Assembly (NCBI GenBank): GCA_049509635.1
Contig: JBEKZS010000018.1
Span: 1-41,790, forward strand
DNA length: 41,790 nucleotides
From: Roseiarcus sp049509635
GTDB taxonomy: Bacteria; Pseudomonadota; Alphaproteobacteria; Rhizobiales; Beijerinckiaceae
Direction of reading: 5' to 3'
Shown: positions 33,496-41,505 of the stretch, piece by piece
How positions within the stretch are numbered: position 1 is the first letter of the stretch
Layout: each line of letters begins with the position of its first letter
Translations under genes and position numbers: made by a program
The notes under the pieces: generated by a model
Told to the model about the DNA's origin: nothing
What the model saw: only the letters and a program-made list of their open reading frames with translations
The model's database searches: none

Positions 33496-34434
33496 ATGGC
33501 CGCCCGACAGCAAGCCGCCTCGCCTCAGCGCAGGGGTTCCGATCCGCTGCTCGACCAGTCCGGGTTTTCGGTCGAGCGCATGCCGATGCTCGGCGTCGTG
33601 TTCGAGCGGCTCGCGGCCGGCCTCGTCGAGGGCATGCGCGTCATCAGCCGGGCGCCGACCGCGTTCGCGGTCGAGGGGCTCGCGACCGGCGGCCTGTTCG
33701 AGGTGCTGACCGCGTCGAGGGGCGGAATCGGCGCGGTCCTGCATTCGCCCGAGCTCGACTGCCGCGCGCTGGTCGCTTTCGACGCCAACTTCGTATTCGC
33801 GCTCGTCCAGACGCTGCTCGGCGGCGACGGCTCCGACGTCCCGGAGCCGCTGGACCGTCCGTTCACGCGGATCGAGCTGGCCCTGGTCCAGAGGGTCGCC
33901 GAACTCGCCGCGCGGGCGCTGCCGGGCGCGCTCGCCGGCCTCGTCTCGGCTTCCTTCAAGGTCGAGCGGCAGGAGCCGATCGTCGACACGACGCTGCTGG
34001 GCCGGCGCGACGCGGCGGTGGTGGCGGCCGACTTCAGCTTCCAGGTTCTCGGCGCGCGGGGAAAGTTCACCGTCGCGCTGCCGCAGGCCGCGCTGCAGCC
34101 GATCCGGCAGAAGCTGGCGCGCGACCCGTCGAACGACAATGCGAGCCTCGATCCGCAATGGACCCGGCAGATGCAGGACGGGATCAGCGCGGCCGAGATC
34201 GTCGTCAAGGGCATTCTCGAGGAGATCCCGATGACCCTGGGCGACATCGCCGCCATCGAGGTCGGCCATGTCCTCGAGCTGCAGGGGCTCGGCATGGGCC
34301 GGGTCAGGCTCGAATGCGGCGAGCACGACCTGTTCTGGTGCAAGCTCGATCAGGTCGACGGTCGCTACACCCTGGAGATCGAAGAGCCGATCGTCGAGAA
34401 CAACGACGTTCTGGAGGATCTCATCCTGACCTGA
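33496..34434 (+). CDS. fliM: Flagellar motor switch protein FliM
   Basis: The 312-aa protein forms the C-ring with FliG and FliN and binds CheY-P. The middle CheC-like domain contains LGVVFERLAAGLVEGMR-type residues, AFDANFVFALVQTLLGGDGSD and PFTRIELALVQRVAELAARALPGA. The C-terminal SpoA domain has EIPMTLGDIAAIEVGHVLEL and YTLEIEEPI. The N-terminal CheY-binding segment is short and Arg/Gln-rich (MAARQQAASPQRRGSDPLLD), unlike the enteric LSQ-E-D-A motif. The ATG lies three bases after the motA stop. FliM is often divergent in Rhizobiales, as here. Confidence 0.9.
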   Translation: MAARQQAASPQRRGSDPLLDQSGFSVERMPMLGVVFERLAAGLVEGMRVISRAPTAFAVEGLATGGLFEVLTASRGGIGAVLHSPELDCRALVAFDANFVFALVQTLLGGDGSDVPEPLDRPFTRIELALVQRVAELAARALPGALAGLVSASFKVERQEPIVDTTLLGRRDAAVVAADFSFQVLGARGKFTVALPQAALQPIRQKLARDPSNDNASLDPQWTRQMQDGISAAEIVVKGILEEIPMTLGDIAAIEVGHVLELQGLGMGRVRLECGEHDLFWCKLDQVDGRYTLEIEEPIVENNDVLEDLILT

Positions 34435-34484
34435 GCCCGGGCGGGCGAGCGCCGCGCAGCGCGCGGAACGTGCCAGGATCACCC

Positions 34485-34503
34485 GAGCGCCGCAGCGGCG
34501 CTC
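34485..34503. repeat. Stem-loop in the fliM-fliN gap
   Basis: The arms GAGCGCCG and CGGCGCTC are perfect complements around a CAG loop. A second 6-base stem, CCGCGC/GCGCGG, lies just upstream at 34452-34466. They occupy the 135-base gap between fliM and fliN, the longest gap in this operon. No T-tract follows, so an mRNA-processing or attenuating structure is more likely than a terminator. Confidence 0.45.
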
Positions 34504-34569
34504 CAGCCGAACCGAACGAGCGACGCCGCCCCCTCCCTTTGCCGAGCCGACGAGAAAGCGAACCCCGAA

Positions 34570-34899
34570 ATGACAGCCTCCGACGCCCCGACCAGCCCGG
34601 CCGCCGCGACCAATGCAGGGGTGCGCGAAAACGCCCCCAATTACGAGACCATCCTGAAGATTCCGGTCACCGTCCAGGTCGTGCTCGGCTCGACCTCCAT
34701 GCCGGTCGCCAGCCTGATGAAGCTCGGACGCGGCGCCGTCATCTCGCTCGACCAGCGGGTCGGCGAGCCGGTCAGCGTGGTGGTCAACGGCCGCATCGTG
34801 GCGCGCGGCGAGGTCGTGGTCGTCGACGAGGACAGCTCGCGCTTCGGGGTCGCGCTGACCGAGATCGTCACCGCCTCCGGCGCCGAAGCCGCGGGCTGA
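34570..34899 (+). CDS. fliN: Flagellar motor switch protein FliN
   Basis: This 109-aa C-ring protein consists of a short Ala/Thr-rich N-terminus and a SpoA domain: ILKIPVTVQVVLGSTSMPVASLMKL, ISLDQRVGEPVSVVVNGRIVARGEVVVVD and RFGVALTEIV. The fold and motif order match FliN exactly. It is preceded by a 135-base gap with stem-loops and followed after 15 bases by fliG. FliN also helps bind the FliH-FliI export complex. Confidence 0.96.
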   Translation: MTASDAPTSPAAATNAGVRENAPNYETILKIPVTVQVVLGSTSMPVASLMKLGRGAVISLDQRVGEPVSVVVNGRIVARGEVVVVDEDSSRFGVALTEIVTASGAEAAG

Positions 34900-34914
34900 C
34901 GAGGGAGGCGCGCC

Positions 34915-35940
34915 GTGACCATTTCCTCCGTGCGGATTTCCGGCGACGCGCGCGTCCTCAAGGGCGCCGACAAGGTCGCCGCTCTGCTGCTGGCCATGGG
35001 CAAACCGGTCGCCGGGCGGCTGCTCAAGCATTTCGATCCGCTCGAATTGCGCCTGATCACCCGGTCGGCCTCCGAGCTGGGCTCGGTGCCGACGCCCGCG
35101 CTCGAGGCGCTCATCGAGGAATTCTCCGGGCATTTCGCCAAGGGGCTCGATCTTCTCGGCAATGCCGGCGAGGCCGAGCAATTGCTGAACGGCGCGTTCC
35201 CGCCCGAGCAGGTCGCCGACATCCTCTCGGATGTCCTCGGCAGCTCCAATTCGGGCATGTGGGAGAAGCTCGCCGCGGTCCCGGAGGCGGTGTTCGCCAA
35301 TTATCTCGTCAAGGAGCATCCTCAGACCGCGGCCTATGTGCTGTCGAAGCTGGCGCCGGGCGCCGCCGCCAGGATCTCCGCCCAGATCCCGCGCGATTTC
35401 CGCAATCAGGTGATGCGTCGCATGCTGTCGCTCGAACCCGCGCAGGAATCGATCCTGCGCTGCGTCGAAGAGGTTCTGCAGGAGGATCTGCTGAAGGCGG
35501 CGGCGCGCCAGCCCGGCGGCAATCCGCATTCGCGCATGGCCAACATCATCAACCAGCTGGAGCCCGAGCAGATGGAGGACGTCCTCCAGAGCCTGACCCT
35601 GGCGCGCCCCAGGGAGGCCGAAGCCCTCAGGAAGCTGTTGTTCTCCTTCGACGACATGCTGAGGCTGTCGGCCAGGGCGCGCGCGACCCTGTTCGACCGG
35701 ATTCCGACCGAGCGCGTCGTCCTGGCGCTGCGCGGATCCGACCCCGCGTTCCGCGACGCCTGCCTGTCCTCGCTGACCTCGCGCGCGCGGCGGCTCGTCG
35801 AGAGCGAACTCGACGACGGCGCGGTCGTCGCGCCCCGCGACATCCAGAAGGCCCGCCGCGCGATCGCCGATCTCGTGCTCGAGCTCGCCCAGAGCAACGA
35901 GATCGAGATTTCGTCCGGCGACGACGCCGGCGCGGCCTAG
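34915..35940 (+). CDS. fliG: Flagellar motor switch protein FliG
   Basis: FliG is the rotor protein that touches MotA. The 341-aa product has the N-terminal domain (KVAALLLAMGKPVAGRLLKHF), a middle domain around FANYLVKEHPQTAAYVLSKL, followed by the EHPQ motif region itself, and the C-terminal domain with FSFDDMLRLSARARATLFDRI, carrying the charged torque helix, and VLALRGSD. The GTG start at 34915 has GAGGGAGG six bases upstream. It lies between fliN and flhB in the standard Rhizobiales order. Confidence 0.96.
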   Translation: MTISSVRISGDARVLKGADKVAALLLAMGKPVAGRLLKHFDPLELRLITRSASELGSVPTPALEALIEEFSGHFAKGLDLLGNAGEAEQLLNGAFPPEQVADILSDVLGSSNSGMWEKLAAVPEAVFANYLVKEHPQTAAYVLSKLAPGAAARISAQIPRDFRNQVMRRMLSLEPAQESILRCVEEVLQEDLLKAAARQPGGNPHSRMANIINQLEPEQMEDVLQSLTLARPREAEALRKLLFSFDDMLRLSARARATLFDRIPTERVVLALRGSDPAFRDACLSSLTSRARRLVESELDDGAVVAPRDIQKARRAIADLVLELAQSNEIEISSGDDAGAA

Positions 35941-35957
35941 CCGGCGCCGATCCGGAG

Positions 35958-37055
35958 ATGAGCGACGCCCCCGACAGGGAAAGTCAGACCGAAGCGGCGA
36001 CCGAGAAGAAGCTCCACGATTCGATGGAGCGCGGCGACGTGCCGGTGTCGCGCGAGGTCGCGCTCGTCGCCTCCCTCGCCTGCATCCTGATCGCCATGAT
36101 CTTTCTCATGCGCGACGGCGCCGAGCGGCTCGCCCACGCGCTCGTCCTGTTCATCGACGATCCCGCCGGCCTGCGCCTCGACAAGGTCGACGACGTCATG
36201 GCGCTCTACAAGGTGGTGACGGGCCAGGCGTTCGCGTTCCTGGCGCCGATCGTCGGCCTCTTGATGATCGGAGGGGTCGTCGCCTCGATGGCGCAGAACG
36301 CGCCGCGCTTCGTACTGGAGCGGATCCAGCCCGATCTCTCCCGGCTGTCCCCGCGCAGCGGCCTGTCGCGCATGTTCGGCCTGAAGGGGCTGACCGAATT
36401 CTTCAAGAGCGTCGTCAAGCTCTGCGCGGTCGTCGCCATCGTCGCCGTCGTCCTCGGCGGCGAGCGGATCACGCTCGTCAATGCGATGTTCACGGACATC
36501 GGCGACCTGCCCGAGCACATTCTGGGGACGGTGATCCGGCTGTTCTCGGCGGTCGTCGTGGCGACCGCGGCCGTCGCCGGCGCCGACGTCGCATGGGCGC
36601 GAATCCACTGGCGCCGCGACCACCGGATGAGCCACCACGAGATCAAGGAGGAAATCAAGACGACCGAGGGCGATCGGCTGATGAAGTCCCGCCTGCGCTC
36701 GATCCGCCTCGACCGCTCGCGCCGCCGCATGCTGGCCAGCGTGCCGAAGGCGACGATGGTGATCGTCAACCCGACCCATTACGCCGTCGCGCTGCGCTAC
36801 GTGCGCAGCGAGGGCGGCGTGCCTCAGGTCGTGGCCAAGGGCCTCGACCTGATCGCGCTCAAGATCCGCGAGATCGCCGAACAGAACGGGGTCCCGGTGA
36901 TCGAAGACAAGGCTCTCGCAAGGTCCCTGTTCGATGTTGTCGCCGTCGACAGCGTGATTCCCGCCGAATTCTACCGGACGATCGCCGAAATCATTCATCT
37001 CATCCAGACCAGGAAGAGCAGTTGGCCCATCGTCAGACACGGACAAAGCCGATGA
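35958..37055 (+). CDS. flhB: Flagellar export gate protein FlhB
   Basis: FlhB is the switch protein of the flagellar type III secretion gate. The 365-aa protein starts with the conserved ESQTEAATEKKLHDSMERG, has four membrane helices, and carries the autocleavage site NPTH at residues 271-274, followed by YAVALRY. The cytosolic tail ends in SSWPIVRHGQSR. ATG 35958 sits 17 bases after the fliG stop. The stop overlaps the next gene by four bases. Confidence 0.96.
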   Translation: MSDAPDRESQTEAATEKKLHDSMERGDVPVSREVALVASLACILIAMIFLMRDGAERLAHALVLFIDDPAGLRLDKVDDVMALYKVVTGQAFAFLAPIVGLLMIGGVVASMAQNAPRFVLERIQPDLSRLSPRSGLSRMFGLKGLTEFFKSVVKLCAVVAIVAVVLGGERITLVNAMFTDIGDLPEHILGTVIRLFSAVVVATAAVAGADVAWARIHWRRDHRMSHHEIKEEIKTTEGDRLMKSRLRSIRLDRSRRRMLASVPKATMVIVNPTHYAVALRYVRSEGGVPQVVAKGLDLIALKIREIAEQNGVPVIEDKALARSLFDVVAVDSVIPAEFYRTIAEIIHLIQTRKSSWPIVRHGQSR

Positions 37056-37507
37056 TCCCACAAGGCGGCAGGACGGATTTTCGCTCCTTCGAGAAGATCA
37101 TCGCCGAGGCCATGGTCGACGTGGCGACCGAGATCCGGCTCGCCGACGCCTCGGACCTCATGCTGTTCATCCGGTGCGACCAGTCGGCGAACCTCGAGGA
37201 CATCGTGAATTCCTCGACCGAGCTCTATTTCAAGAACGGCACGCTGAAATATGCGCTCGCCGCCGGCTGCAGCGTGCGATGGGACGCCTCGCCGACCATC
37301 CTGCTCGACATGGAGTTCAGGCACGCGGCGGTGAGCGTCTTCTTCCGGCTCGTGCTCAGCCAGTCGCGCGCCGCCGTCGAGATCATCGACATATTCTTCG
37401 ACGAGACCGGCCTCGCCGAGGACGAGAAGGTCCGCCGGCTGCTCGACGCGGTCGCCGACGCCCGGCTGCCCGACCCGCGCGGGCGATCGTCGCAATCGGC
37501 CGCCTGA
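37052..37507 (+). CDS. Conserved flagellar-operon protein of unknown function
   Basis: The 151-aa soluble protein is translationally coupled to flhB (ATGA overlap). No signal peptide or membrane helix is visible. It has helical segments (FEKIIAEAMVDVATEIRLAD) and strands (LMLFIRCDQSANLEDIVNSS, VRWDASPTILLDMEFRHAAV), and an acidic stretch FFDETGLAEDEKVRRLLDAV. A protein in this place between flhB and flgB occurs in other rhizobial flagellar clusters without a known role. I do not recognise a domain. Its position suggests a chaperone or regulator for the export gate or rod proteins. Confidence 0.8.
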   Translation: MIPQGGRTDFRSFEKIIAEAMVDVATEIRLADASDLMLFIRCDQSANLEDIVNSSTELYFKNGTLKYALAAGCSVRWDASPTILLDMEFRHAAVSVFFRLVLSQSRAAVEIIDIFFDETGLAEDEKVRRLLDAVADARLPDPRGRSSQSAA

Positions 37508-37588
37508 GGGTCGCCCGGGCGCCACGCCAGCCTCGGGCAAGATAGGCCCGATAGGCTCATGAGACGGAACGGCTCCGGGAGTCCCGCT

Positions 37589-37966
37589 TTGTCCGGCATC
37601 TACCTCCTCCAGTTGGCTTCGCAGCAGGCCCAGTGGCTTTCCGCCCGGCAGCGCGCGACGGCGACCAACATCGCCAACGCCAATACGCCGGGCTACGCCA
37701 GCATGGACATTCAGCCGTTCGCCGACGTGCTCGACAAGACGGAGATCACGATGGCGTCGACCAACAGCGCCCATCTGCTGCCGGAAGGCGACGACTTCGC
37801 GGCGAGCCGGCCGGCGGCGACCGATTCCTGGGAGACCACCTTCTCGGGCAATTCGGTCAGCCTGGAACAGGAGCTGATGAAAGAGGGCGAGATCAATCGC
37901 AGCTACACGCTCAACGCCAACATCAAACGGGCGTTTCACCAGATGCTCATGCTCAGCGTGAAGTGA
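37589..37966 (+). CDS. flgB: Flagellar basal-body rod protein FlgB
   Basis: FlgB is the rod protein next to the MS ring. From TTG 37589 the product is 125 aa and begins SGIYLLQLASQQAQWL after the initiator. The rod signature is NIANANTPGYASMDIQPF, and the C-terminal helix includes LNANIKRAFHQMLMLSV. TTG is chosen because GGGAG lies seven bases upstream and the family N-terminus starts there; the in-frame ATG at 37559 adds ten residues of MRRNGSGSPA and is the alternative. flgC follows after six bases. Confidence 0.92.
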   Translation: MSGIYLLQLASQQAQWLSARQRATATNIANANTPGYASMDIQPFADVLDKTEITMASTNSAHLLPEGDDFAASRPAATDSWETTFSGNSVSLEQELMKEGEINRSYTLNANIKRAFHQMLMLSVK

Positions 37967-37972
37967 TCAGCC

Positions 37973-38389
37973 ATGGTCGATCCGTTGCAGGCCGCCCTGA
38001 AGATCGCCGGCTCGGGGATGGAGGTCCAGTCCGCCCGGCTGCGGGTCATCTCGGAGAACGTCGCCAATGCGCAGTCGACCGGGACGACCCCCGGCGCCGA
38101 CCCCTACCAGCGCAAGACCATCTCGTTCGAAAACGAACTCGATCGCGCCTCCGGGATCCAGACGGTGCGGGTCAAGGGCATCGGCGCGGACGATCAACCG
38201 TTCAAGATCGAACTCGATCCGGGCAATCCGGCCGCCGACGAGCGGGGCTATGTGAAAATGCCCAACGTCAATCTGCTCGTCGAGCTGGCCGACATGCGCG
38301 AAGCCAACCGCTCCTATGAGGCGAATCTGCAGGTCGTCAAGCAATCGGGCGATCTGACCTCCATGACCATCGGCCTGTTGAAGGATTGA
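37973..38389 (+). CDS. flgC: Flagellar basal-body rod protein FlgC
   Basis: The 138-aa rod protein has the N-terminal ALKIAGSGMEVQSARLRVISENVANAQST split by its standard turn, the central DPYQRKTISFENEL and the C-terminal PNVNLLVELADMREANRSYEANL with D0 helix. Features and length are as in other FlgC proteins. It overlaps no gene; fliE starts two bases after its stop. Confidence 0.97.
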   Translation: MVDPLQAALKIAGSGMEVQSARLRVISENVANAQSTGTTPGADPYQRKTISFENELDRASGIQTVRVKGIGADDQPFKIELDPGNPAADERGYVKMPNVNLLVELADMREANRSYEANLQVVKQSGDLTSMTIGLLKD

Positions 38390-38391
38390 AG

Positions 38392-38706
38392 ATGATAGAC
38401 GCGATTCCAGCGCTCGCCGCTTCCAGGTCGTCCCCCGGCGCGCTCGGCGCGAGCGGAGCGGCGGGTCCGACCGCCGGCGCGACCGGCGGCGCCGATTTCA
38501 GCGCGATGATGAACCAGATTTCCGGCGATGCGATCGGGTCGCTGAAGACCGCGGAAGCCAGTTCGATCCAGGGCATCCAGGGCTCGGCGCCCGTCCACAA
38601 CGTCGTCGAATCGATCATGGCGGCGCAGCGGTCGCTGCAGTCGACGCTGGCGATTCGCGACAAGGCGGTCGCCGCCTATCAGGAAATCAGCCGGATGGCG
38701 ATCTGA
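38392..38706 (+). CDS. fliE: Flagellar hook-basal body complex protein FliE
   Basis: FliE joins the MS ring to the rod and is needed for export of rod subunits. The 104-aa product has a Gly/Ala-rich N-terminus and the family C-terminus VHNVVESIMAAQRSLQSTLAIRDK followed by AVAAYQEISRMAI. ATG 38392 is preferred to the TTG six bases upstream because AAGGA lies six bases before it. It is coupled between flgC and flgG. Confidence 0.95.
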   Translation: MIDAIPALAASRSSPGALGASGAAGPTAGATGGADFSAMMNQISGDAIGSLKTAEASSIQGIQGSAPVHNVVESIMAAQRSLQSTLAIRDKAVAAYQEISRMAI

Positions 38707-38717
38707 GGAACGAGATC

Positions 38718-39506
38718 ATGGAAACCCTTGCCATCGCGGCGACCGGCATGAGCGCGCAGGAAAAGAACCTGGAGGTCATCGCCAACAACATCGCCAACAT
38801 CAACACCACCGGGTTCAAGCGCTCGCGCGCCGAATTCACCGATCTCATGTACCAGTCGGAGCGCCTGATGGGCGTCTCCAACCGCGGCCGCGACGCGACC
38901 ATCCCGGAGGGCGCGCAGCTCGGTCTGGGCGTGCGCACCGCGGCGATCCGCAGCCTCAACATCCAGGGATCGCTGACCAACACCGGCAACACGCTCGATC
39001 TCGCCGTCAACGGCCGCGGCTGGTTTCAGGTCGCCATGCCCGACGGCACGATCGCCTATACGCGCGACGGCGCCTTCAACACCAATGCGACCGGCCAGAT
39101 CGTCACCACGGACGGCTACGCGATCACGCCGGGCATCGTCATTCCGATCGCCGCGACCAACGTCGCCGTCAGCCAGACCGGCGTGGTGACGGCGACGATT
39201 CCCGGCCAGGTCGCGCCGCAGACGCTCGGCCAGCTGACGATCGCCAATTTCGTCAACGAGGCCGGCCTCCAGCAACTCGGCAGCAATCTCACCCAGCAGA
39301 CCTCGGCGTCCGGTCCGCCCACCGTCGGCGTGCCGGGCGATCCGGCGTTCGGCACGCTCCAGCAGGGCTATCTCGAATCCTCCAATGTCGATCCGGTCAC
39401 CGAGATCACCAATCTGATCGCGGCCCAGCGGGCCTATGAGATGAACTCGAAGGTGATCCAGGCGGCCGACCAGATGTCGGCCACGATCACCAACGTCAGA
39501 CAGTGA
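38718..39506 (+). CDS. flgG: Flagellar distal rod protein FlgG
   Basis: The 262-aa distal rod protein begins METLAIAATGMSAQEKNLEV and has NNIANINTTGFKRSRAEF, the rod signature. LDLAVNGRGWFQVAMPDG and YTRDGAFNTNATG are central D1 blocks, and QQGYLESSNVDPVTEITNL with QRAYEMNSKVI the C-terminal D0 helix. Length matches enteric FlgG (260 aa). It differs from FlgF of the same cluster by its longer D1 region. Confidence 0.97.
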   Translation: METLAIAATGMSAQEKNLEVIANNIANINTTGFKRSRAEFTDLMYQSERLMGVSNRGRDATIPEGAQLGLGVRTAAIRSLNIQGSLTNTGNTLDLAVNGRGWFQVAMPDGTIAYTRDGAFNTNATGQIVTTDGYAITPGIVIPIAATNVAVSQTGVVTATIPGQVAPQTLGQLTIANFVNEAGLQQLGSNLTQQTSASGPPTVGVPGDPAFGTLQQGYLESSNVDPVTEITNLIAAQRAYEMNSKVIQAADQMSATITNVRQ

Positions 39507-39518
39507 CGGGCGCGCGCC

Positions 39519-40025
39519 ATGCCGGCTGACAGGGGACGGCGATCGCGCCGCTGGGCGCCGGCGCGGCCGGCGCGCGGCATCCTGTCGGCGTGGGCGCTCG
39601 CGCTCGCCGGCGCCGTGGCGGTCGCCCACGCCGAGGACCGGACCGTCCCGACCCCGAGCCAGGTCATCTATCCCGGCGACGTCATTCGCGAGAGCATGCT
39701 GGTCGACACCTCGGTCTACGATCTGCCGGCCGCCGATGGCGCGATCGTCGATCGCCGGGCCGCGCTGGTCGGCAAGGTCGCCGCGCGCACGCTGCTGCCG
39801 GGCCGCGCCATCGCCGCCTTCGCGGTCGTCAATCCGCGCGCGGTCGCGAACGGCGCCGAGGTCAAGCTCGTCTATACCGACGGCGGCCTCTCGATCGTGA
39901 CTTCGGCGCTCGCGCTCGAGGCCGGCGGAATCGGCGACACGATCAAGGTCCGCAATTCCGACAGCGGCCTGACGATCTCGGGCGTCATCCAGCCCGACGG
40001 CTCCGTCAGCGTCGGTGGCGGCTGA
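39519..40025 (+). CDS. flgA: Flagellar P-ring assembly chaperone FlgA
   Basis: FlgA is a periplasmic chaperone for P-ring assembly by FlgI. The 168-aa protein has a signal peptide (RGILSAWALALAGAVAVAHA) with an Arg-rich front, a SAF-like domain (VIYPGDVIRESMLVD, AALVGKVAARTLLPGRAIAAFAV) and a C-terminal barrel (VKLVYTDGGLSIVTSALAL, IKVRNSDSGLTISGVI). The stop shares a base with the flgI start (TGATG), so the two genes are coupled. Confidence 0.93.
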   Translation: MPADRGRRSRRWAPARPARGILSAWALALAGAVAVAHAEDRTVPTPSQVIYPGDVIRESMLVDTSVYDLPAADGAIVDRRAALVGKVAARTLLPGRAIAAFAVVNPRAVANGAEVKLVYTDGGLSIVTSALALEAGGIGDTIKVRNSDSGLTISGVIQPDGSVSVGGG

Positions 40026-41119
40026 TGCGGCGGTTGGCGCTCGGCCTGATCGCGTGCCTGTTCGCCGCGCAGGCGGGCGCCGCGGTGCGCATCAAGGACA
40101 TTTCGACGCTGCAGGGCGTGCGCGACAACCAGCTCCTCGGCTACGGTCTCGTCGTCGGCATCCAGGGCGCCGGCGACACGCTGCGCAATTCGCCGTTCAC
40201 CCAGCAGGCGATGCAGTCGATGCTCGATCGGATGGGCATCGACGTCCGCGGCGTGACCCTGGGCAGCCGCAATGTCGCCGCGGTCGTCGTCACCGCCGAT
40301 CTTCCCCCGGCCGCCGGGGTCGGTTCGCGCATCGACGTCACCGTGTCCTCGCTCGGCGATGCGACCTCGCTGATGGGCGGCACGCTGGTCCTGACGACGC
40401 TGGCGGGCGCCGACGGCCAGACCTACGCCGTCGCGCAGGGCGCGGTCTCGGTCACCGGCTTCGACGCCGCCGGACAGGCCGAAACCCTGTCCCAGGGGGT
40501 GCCGACCGCCGGGCGCATCTCCAATGGCGCGCTGGTCGAAAAGTCCCTGCCGCCGATCAGGGACGGCGGCGTGCTGACGCTCGAACTCACCAATCCCGAC
40601 TACAAGACCGCGGTCCGGATCGCCGATGCGATCAACGGCTACGCGCATCCGCGATTCGGCAGGCAGGTCGCCTATGAGCAGGATTTCCGGACGATCACCC
40701 TGTTCCGGCCGCCGCAGATCGGCGTCGCGCGGTTCATGGCCGAGATCGGCGATCTGCTGATCGAGCCCGACATGGCGGCCCGCGTCGTCATCGACGCGCG
40801 CACCGGCACGATCGTGATCGGGCAGGACGTGCAGATATCCACGGTCGCGGTGACCCACGGGACGCTGTCGGTCCGCATCAGCGAGAAGCCCCAGGTCTCC
40901 CAGCCCAAGCCGCTGTCCGACGGCAAGACCGTGGTGGTTCCGCGCACCGAGATCGTCGCCAGCGACGAGGGCGGCCAGATGGCGGTTCTCGGCGGCACGA
41001 GCCTGCGCTCCCTGGTCGCGGGGCTCAACCGGATCGGGCTCAAGCCGCCCGGCATCATCGCGATCCTGCAGGCGATCAAGACCGCCGGGGCCCTGCAGGC
41101 CGAACTGGTCGTCCAGTAG
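40025..41119 (+). CDS. flgI: Flagellar P-ring protein FlgI
   Basis: FlgI forms the periplasmic P ring around the rod. The 364-aa protein has a signal peptide MRRLALGLIACLFAAQAGA and the conserved start VRIKDISTLQGVRDNQLLGYG. GDTLRNSPFTQQAMQSMLDRMG and RNVAAVVVTADLPPAAGVGSRID are family blocks, and the C-terminus has LVAGLNRIGLKPPGIIAILQAIKTAGALQAELV. Length is usual. In related bacteria flgH and other genes follow; here a non-flagellar region starts after it. Confidence 0.97.
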   Translation: MRRLALGLIACLFAAQAGAAVRIKDISTLQGVRDNQLLGYGLVVGIQGAGDTLRNSPFTQQAMQSMLDRMGIDVRGVTLGSRNVAAVVVTADLPPAAGVGSRIDVTVSSLGDATSLMGGTLVLTTLAGADGQTYAVAQGAVSVTGFDAAGQAETLSQGVPTAGRISNGALVEKSLPPIRDGGVLTLELTNPDYKTAVRIADAINGYAHPRFGRQVAYEQDFRTITLFRPPQIGVARFMAEIGDLLIEPDMAARVVIDARTGTIVIGQDVQISTVAVTHGTLSVRISEKPQVSQPKPLSDGKTVVVPRTEIVASDEGGQMAVLGGTSLRSLVAGLNRIGLKPPGIIAILQAIKTAGALQAELVVQ

Positions 41120-41460
41120 CGCGCCGGGCAGTCCGCGCGGCCTGGCCACCGCCGCCGCGAAGCGCCGTCCGCGCACGCGTCGAGAACCAAACAGAGATTC
41201 GCGGCGCACCCGAGGCGGGGCGCCAGGCCTCGCGGCCGAACCCGGCCTGGCGTGCGGCGCGGCGGATCGGCTGTCCGGCCGCTCTCGACGCCTGCCGCCT
41301 CGAGCGCGCTCCGGATTGCGGCTCGCGTCCGGAGCGCCGGTCGTCATCGCGAGCGGAGCCCGGGCTGACGTCTGCAAAACAGAATTTTGAGATAGTTCTT
41401 CCCAAATTCAGAATGATCGGCTATAGTCCCATCATTCGAACCTCCACAGGAGCCGCAGCC
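41120..41460. other. Intergenic region after flgI
   Basis: This 341-base stretch has no convincing gene. The first 250 bases are GC-rich and contain the stem-loop at 41306-41337. The last 90 bases are clearly AT-richer (AAAACAGAATTTTGAG, CCCAAATTCAGAATG) and hold the likely promoter of the next gene, with TATAGT at 41422-41427 as -10 and TTCCCA 17 bases upstream as a weak -35. AGGAG at 41448-41452 is the ribosome-binding site. The base change marks the end of the flagellar operon. Confidence 0.5.
41306..41337. terminator. Candidate stem-loop terminator of the flagellar operon
   Basis: The arms GCGCTCCGGA and TCCGGAGCGC are perfect 10-base complements around a 12-base loop. It lies about 190 bases after the flgI stop. 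No T-tract follows, so it is at best a factor-assisted terminator or an RNA-stabilising hairpin. Confidence 0.4.
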
Positions 41461-41505
41461 ATGCCCGACCCCGCCATGCCCGACCCCGCCATGCCCGACA
41501 CCGCC
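41461..41505 (+). repeat. Three 15-base tandem repeats at a gene start
   Basis: Copies 1 and 2 (41461-41475, 41476-41490) are identical and copy 3 (41491-41505) differs by one base (GACACC for GACCCC). Each copy starts with ATG in the same frame and encodes MPDPA or MPDTA. Slippage would add or remove five residues without breaking the frame. Confidence 0.9.

Noticed and set aside
31648..35529. A 1293-codon open frame on the minus strand
   Set aside because: It is antisense to motA, fliM, fliN and fliG and only in part shares the frame region of flgF; the composition is that of a shadow.
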